Positions 60,940-64,000 of a DNA stretch of 64,000 nucleotides are shown piece after piece (within the stretch, counting starts at the first letter, position 1; the number at the start of each line of letters is the position of its first letter). Below the pieces are notes generated by a model. That model made no database searches. It was not told the DNA's origin and saw only the letters and a program-made list of their open reading frames with translations. The position numbers and the translations under genes are program-made. The DNA is from Tillandsia leiboldiana. Its lineage: Eukaryota > Streptophyta > Magnoliopsida > Poales > Bromeliaceae. The stretch is from assembly GCA_029204045.2 (NCBI GenBank), contig CM055077.1, forward strand, positions 3,038,137-3,102,136. Direction: 5' to 3'.

Positions 60940-63309
60940 ATATTGTAACTACCCGGCCCACTAGCAATAATAACTCGTTGGGCCCAAACCACAACCCAAA
61001 ATGCTTAAGCCCAGTTATTATTACTAGTGTTCAAGTTTCATATAAATCCAATCACAACTCCATCCACATCCGATGTGGGACTATTGGGGGCGTCACAGAC
61101 TCCCCCCGTTTAGGCCTGACGTCCTCGTCAGCCCAAACACACACACAACAGCCTAAGATCACCAGGCGATGTGAGACTTGTCTCGCTAACCCTGTCATCT
61201 AGACCCAGGCTCAGCCGAGACTCGCCACACACTTCCGGCTGGTTATTGGCTCTGATACCAAATGTTGGCACATGATTGGATATTTGTTTTTTTACCTTTG
61301 ACGCATTACTTTTACTCGTACTGCTGCTCAGTTGTTTCCAGCACTATTACCTGTAGACATGCTTGTATCACTTGTAGTTCTTATACATGATCCTTGTAGT
61401 TGACTTTGATTTCCGGCCTGCATGCTCTACAGTTTTCATGATAGTTATCTCTGAGACAGCACCTACGCACTACCTGGCCATTTTATTGGGTTTCCGATGG
61501 TCCTCGTTGACCAGGAACCAGTTGTCGACCGACGAAATGACCGATTTGACCCGTTTAAACTTTCCGTAGTATAACGTCGACGGGAAAGGGTTGTGTGAGT
61601 CTATTACTGATTATAGCTCTTTATACAGGGCCCAGTTGTTCGACGCCAGCCCCCAGTTGTTGATCGGGAGTTCGGGGACTCTGCCTTCATCCAGGTGGGT
61701 TAGCTTCGGTCCGGGCTTGATCTATTCGGCCCTCTGGTTGCTTTAGTCCAGTCGGACACCCTTTTTTTTGATCAGCCTGCGAATTATACCGATACGACCT
61801 ATGATGACTGAATATATATCACATGATCCCCTGATAGACATTGATTCTTTTAGACTCATCATATATACCTGCTGATTTTATCTAGATGAGCCTTGATGAT
61901 TGTATTGACATGCCCTATGATTAGTCCTGATAGATCTTGATCTACGTGAGACATATCTTACGTACCTGTTTATCAGTTTTTATATTTCTGATAGACCTTG
62001 ATCTTCATGAGACATACCATATACATATTTGTTCATCAGTTTTTTTCAGTATATAAATCTACATGATTTGATGACACTTGTTGATTCCTGTCAGCCGATT
62101 ATTATCTACATGATCCCTGATTATTCCTGACTGATCCTGATTGATTGATATATATAGATTTGCATGATTAGATGACACCTGTTGATTCCTGTCATTGAGA
62201 TGTTATTCGAGATATTATTGATATGCATGATTGATTGATCCTGATTGATAGACACTACTCGATATGCATGATTGATTGATTCCGATGGATAGATATAGAC
62301 AGATGATTCCCTGTTGGGATCTCGGCATGTTGCCGACTACCCGGTCACTAGACCGTGAGATTGATCATTATGATTTGCCATGCACTGCTGTACTTCACGA
62401 ACATGGCCGGGGTAGCTCCCCGTGGAGATTGTTCTTTACCGGTAAAGTGGTCTGATGATAGACCCGTGAGCCCTCGACAAGGTTATGTCAGCCGAAAAAG
62501 GTGCCGAACAGTGGCATTGCCTGAGGTTCTCTGAGACCAATATTGGCACATGATTGGATATTTGTTTTTTTACCTTTGACGCATTACTTTTACTCGTACT
62601 GCTGCTCAGTTGTTTCCAGCACTATTACCTGTAGACATGCTTGTATCACTTGTAGTTCTTATACATGATCCTTGTAGTTGACTTTGATTTCCGGCCTGCA
62701 TGCTCTACAGTTTTCATGATAGTTATCTCTGAGACACCCTGATTGTTCAGCATACTTACCTGCAGTTTTATTTCTGATTATTAGTAGACATCTATGTTTT
62801 CAGCTTTTCCTATAGATCTTTACTATCCGCAGATTTTAGTACCCAGTAGGTACGATTAGCTATTTCTCGGCTCGTCGTGCCCACTGGGATGCACTCCGGT
62901 GTATCTCACACCCTCGGGTGACTGTTGTAGGTCCGTCGGGTGGTGAGATGTCGGGACGATCCAGTGAGCCGATTACGATAGAGCTGTCCCCATGAGCATT
63001 ACACATTGATGACTTTTGCAGACATTTACTTTCTGTATTTCATTCCAGCTTATCTTGATTTAGACATTTAAAACTGATGATGTAATAACTTAATTCTGAT
63101 TATTCCTGCTGAATAGATTAGTAGTTGTACTGAGATATCTGTCGCTGATTACTAGCCTAGCCGTGCATATATAGGGGAGTCTCTGTTCGCGGAATAGAGA
63201 GTTTCCTATATGTGTGGCGGTCTGTTACGCCTGTTTTGCAAACTCTGATTTAAACACAAAAAAAAAAAAATTTCAGACCTGATTTTTAAACTCGGGGCGT
63301 GACAGATAT
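60940..63309. mobile_element. Composite retroelement: TRIM joined to Gypsy-like LTR pieces
   Basis: GATAT flanks both sides (60940-60944, 63305-63309). The left part (60945-61262) is one LTR plus the core of the TRIM family at 58732, in minus orientation. From 61263 it switches to plus-oriented pieces of the 4.1-kb LTR family of 28501-37640: 61263-61460, a diverged stretch to 62543, then 62544-63304, which repeats the opening piece TTGGCACATGATTGGATATT and runs to the true LTR end GGGGCGTGACA. No second TRIM LTR is present. Confidence 0.8.
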
Positions 63310-63869
63310 ACTCTATCCAGTTGATTTCTTGAATTCTTTAAAATTTAATGGAGTGAATTAAAATTAAAAGTTGGAGTTCCTATAATGTTGCTCCGAAATA
63401 TTAATCAAAGTTCTGGTCTTTGCAATGGTACGCGATTACTGGTAACTCAACTTTCTTCTAGAATTATTGAAGCGCAAATCTTCACCGGTAATCATATTGG
63501 AGAAAAAGTTTACATCCCTCGCATTATCATTAACGTAACTGATTCAAAGTGGCCATTTATTTTGAAAAGGCGACAGTTTCCGGTCCGGCTGAGTTATGCA
63601 ATGACAATTAATAAAAGTCAGGGTCAAACATTGCAGAAAGTCGGCATCTACTTATCACAACCAGTTTTTTCTCATGGTCAACTTTACGTAGCAATTTCAC
63701 GAGTCACTTCCAGAGAAGGATTGCGAATCTTTATAAAAAATAAAGATAAAGTACCTGAAGGATATACGAGAAATATTGTTTACCATGAAATATTTGAAGA
63801 TTTGTAATATTATCTTACTACGTATTGGATATAATATTCAATTCCTTAACTTACATCTTTAATATAGTG

Positions 63870-64000
63870 ATGGAATATACATTATTATCGGAATTATCAT
63901 TACAACGGCAAAACTGGAAGGTGAAAGCAAGAATATGCCGAATATGGGAATCGACTTCACCATTGTTGAAGGGAGAGATATTTAGTCTTGATTGTCTTTT
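63870..64000 (+). CDS. RPA1-like single-strand DNA-binding protein of the Helitron (partial)
   Basis: ORF begins MEYTLLSELSLQRQNWKVKA and continues RICRIWES...EIFSLDCL to the window edge. This is the N-terminal OB-fold start seen in plant Helitron-encoded replication protein A 70-kDa-like proteins. It lies 62 bases after the helicase stop on the same strand. It would coat single-stranded DNA during rolling-circle transposition. Confidence 0.75.
   Translation, partial: MEYTLLSELSLQRQNWKVKARICRIWESTSPLLKGEIFSLDCL

Larger units (their letters stand above)
56231..63807 (+). pseudogene. Helitron Rep/Pif1-type helicase, interrupted
   Basis: Exon 1 (56231-57950) has a zinc-finger-like N-terminus (CQSCGAF...CCQEGRICLPLL) and the Helitron-like N domain. 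A 115-bp GT-AG intron (57951-58065) precedes exon 2, which holds the HUH box GLPHVHILVWL (58098-58130) and paired tyrosines of YLFKYINKG (58509, 58521). The reading frame is split by a TRIM after VERLTVH and resumes at PLMNNVTY. A frameshift at about 59534-59541 follows. The helicase then shows Walker A GHGGTGKT (60066-60089), Walker B IIWDEAPM and LLGGDFRQILPV. A composite retroelement interrupts it after GNVEDNDI; a few bases are lost near 63350. The end (SYAMTINKSQGQTL, YVAISRVTSREGL) is intact. It nicks and unwinds DNA in rolling-circle transposition when whole. Confidence 0.92.
53725..64000 (+). mobile_element. Autonomous-type plant Helitron (right end beyond the window)
   Basis: Same-strand genes typical of plant Helitrons: Rep/Pif1 helicase and an RPA1-like ORF, preceded here by a dsRBM-like ORF and duplicated leader exons. 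Helitrons move by rolling-circle replication with an HUH nuclease. The true 5' (TC) and 3' (hairpin-CTRR) ends were not found: the left limit given is the first leader exon, and the element runs past the right edge. It carries at least two later retroelement insertions and is not functional as assembled. Confidence 0.7.

Noticed and set aside
63870..64000. Host RPA70 gene
   Set aside because: Position 62 bases after the Helitron helicase on the same strand, and the short N-terminus, fit a Helitron-encoded copy better.

Overview
The window is nuclear DNA of a flowering plant, probably a monocot. The plant signals are TTTAGGG telomere-type repeats, a PDR-type ABCG transporter exon, a plastid PLS-type PPR protein, a plastid BASS transporter, and a Helitron with Rep/helicase and RPA1-like genes. 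The monocot guess rests only on the very GC-rich first exon of the ABCG gene. I cannot name the species. Most of the window is repeats: long (TA)n tracts, MITEs, LINE tails, LTR elements and a Helitron. One run of exactly 100 N marks a scaffold gap.

Layout. 1-13.3 kb is the genic part. It holds the first exon of a PDR/ABCG gene running off the left edge (minus strand), an intronless CRR21-like PPR gene that lacks its C-terminal quarter, a 5'-truncated LINE, and a complete 12-exon BASS2-like transporter gene. 13.3-25.8 kb is AT-rich and carries a MULE-like MITE with 101-bp inverted repeats, a TIR element holding an interstitial telomeric block, a hAT-like element rich in GAGCCGAACACGAGC motifs, and clusters of TA-flanked foldback MITEs. 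25.8-28.5 kb and 37.6-52.6 kb form one modular array of GC-rich leader-like blocks, exon-like blocks with CAG/GT edges, (TA)n spacers and fragments of a UBP12/UBP13-type ubiquitin protease gene. A 9.1-kb LTR retrotransposon (two 4.13-kb near-identical LTRs around an 877-bp core) splits this array at 28501-37640.

52.9-64 kb is an autonomous-type plant Helitron, on the plus strand. In order it has a small ORF with a dsRBM-like domain and coiled coil, the Rep/Pif1-helicase gene (with an intron, but broken by a TRIM, a composite retroelement and two small frameshifts), and the start of an RPA1-like gene. A colinear, TGA-interrupted paralog of the small ORF lies 10.8 kb upstream inside the modular array. 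Two 107-bp exon-like leaders that resemble each other lie upstream of the small ORF and of the Rep/helicase gene.

The most unusual items are the Helitron-linked dsRBM-like gene family with its duplicated leader exon, the composite retroelement whose two outer ends are both LTR 3' ends, the modular pseudo-exon array with captured UBP12/13 pieces, and an unmerged contig overlap around the N gap.
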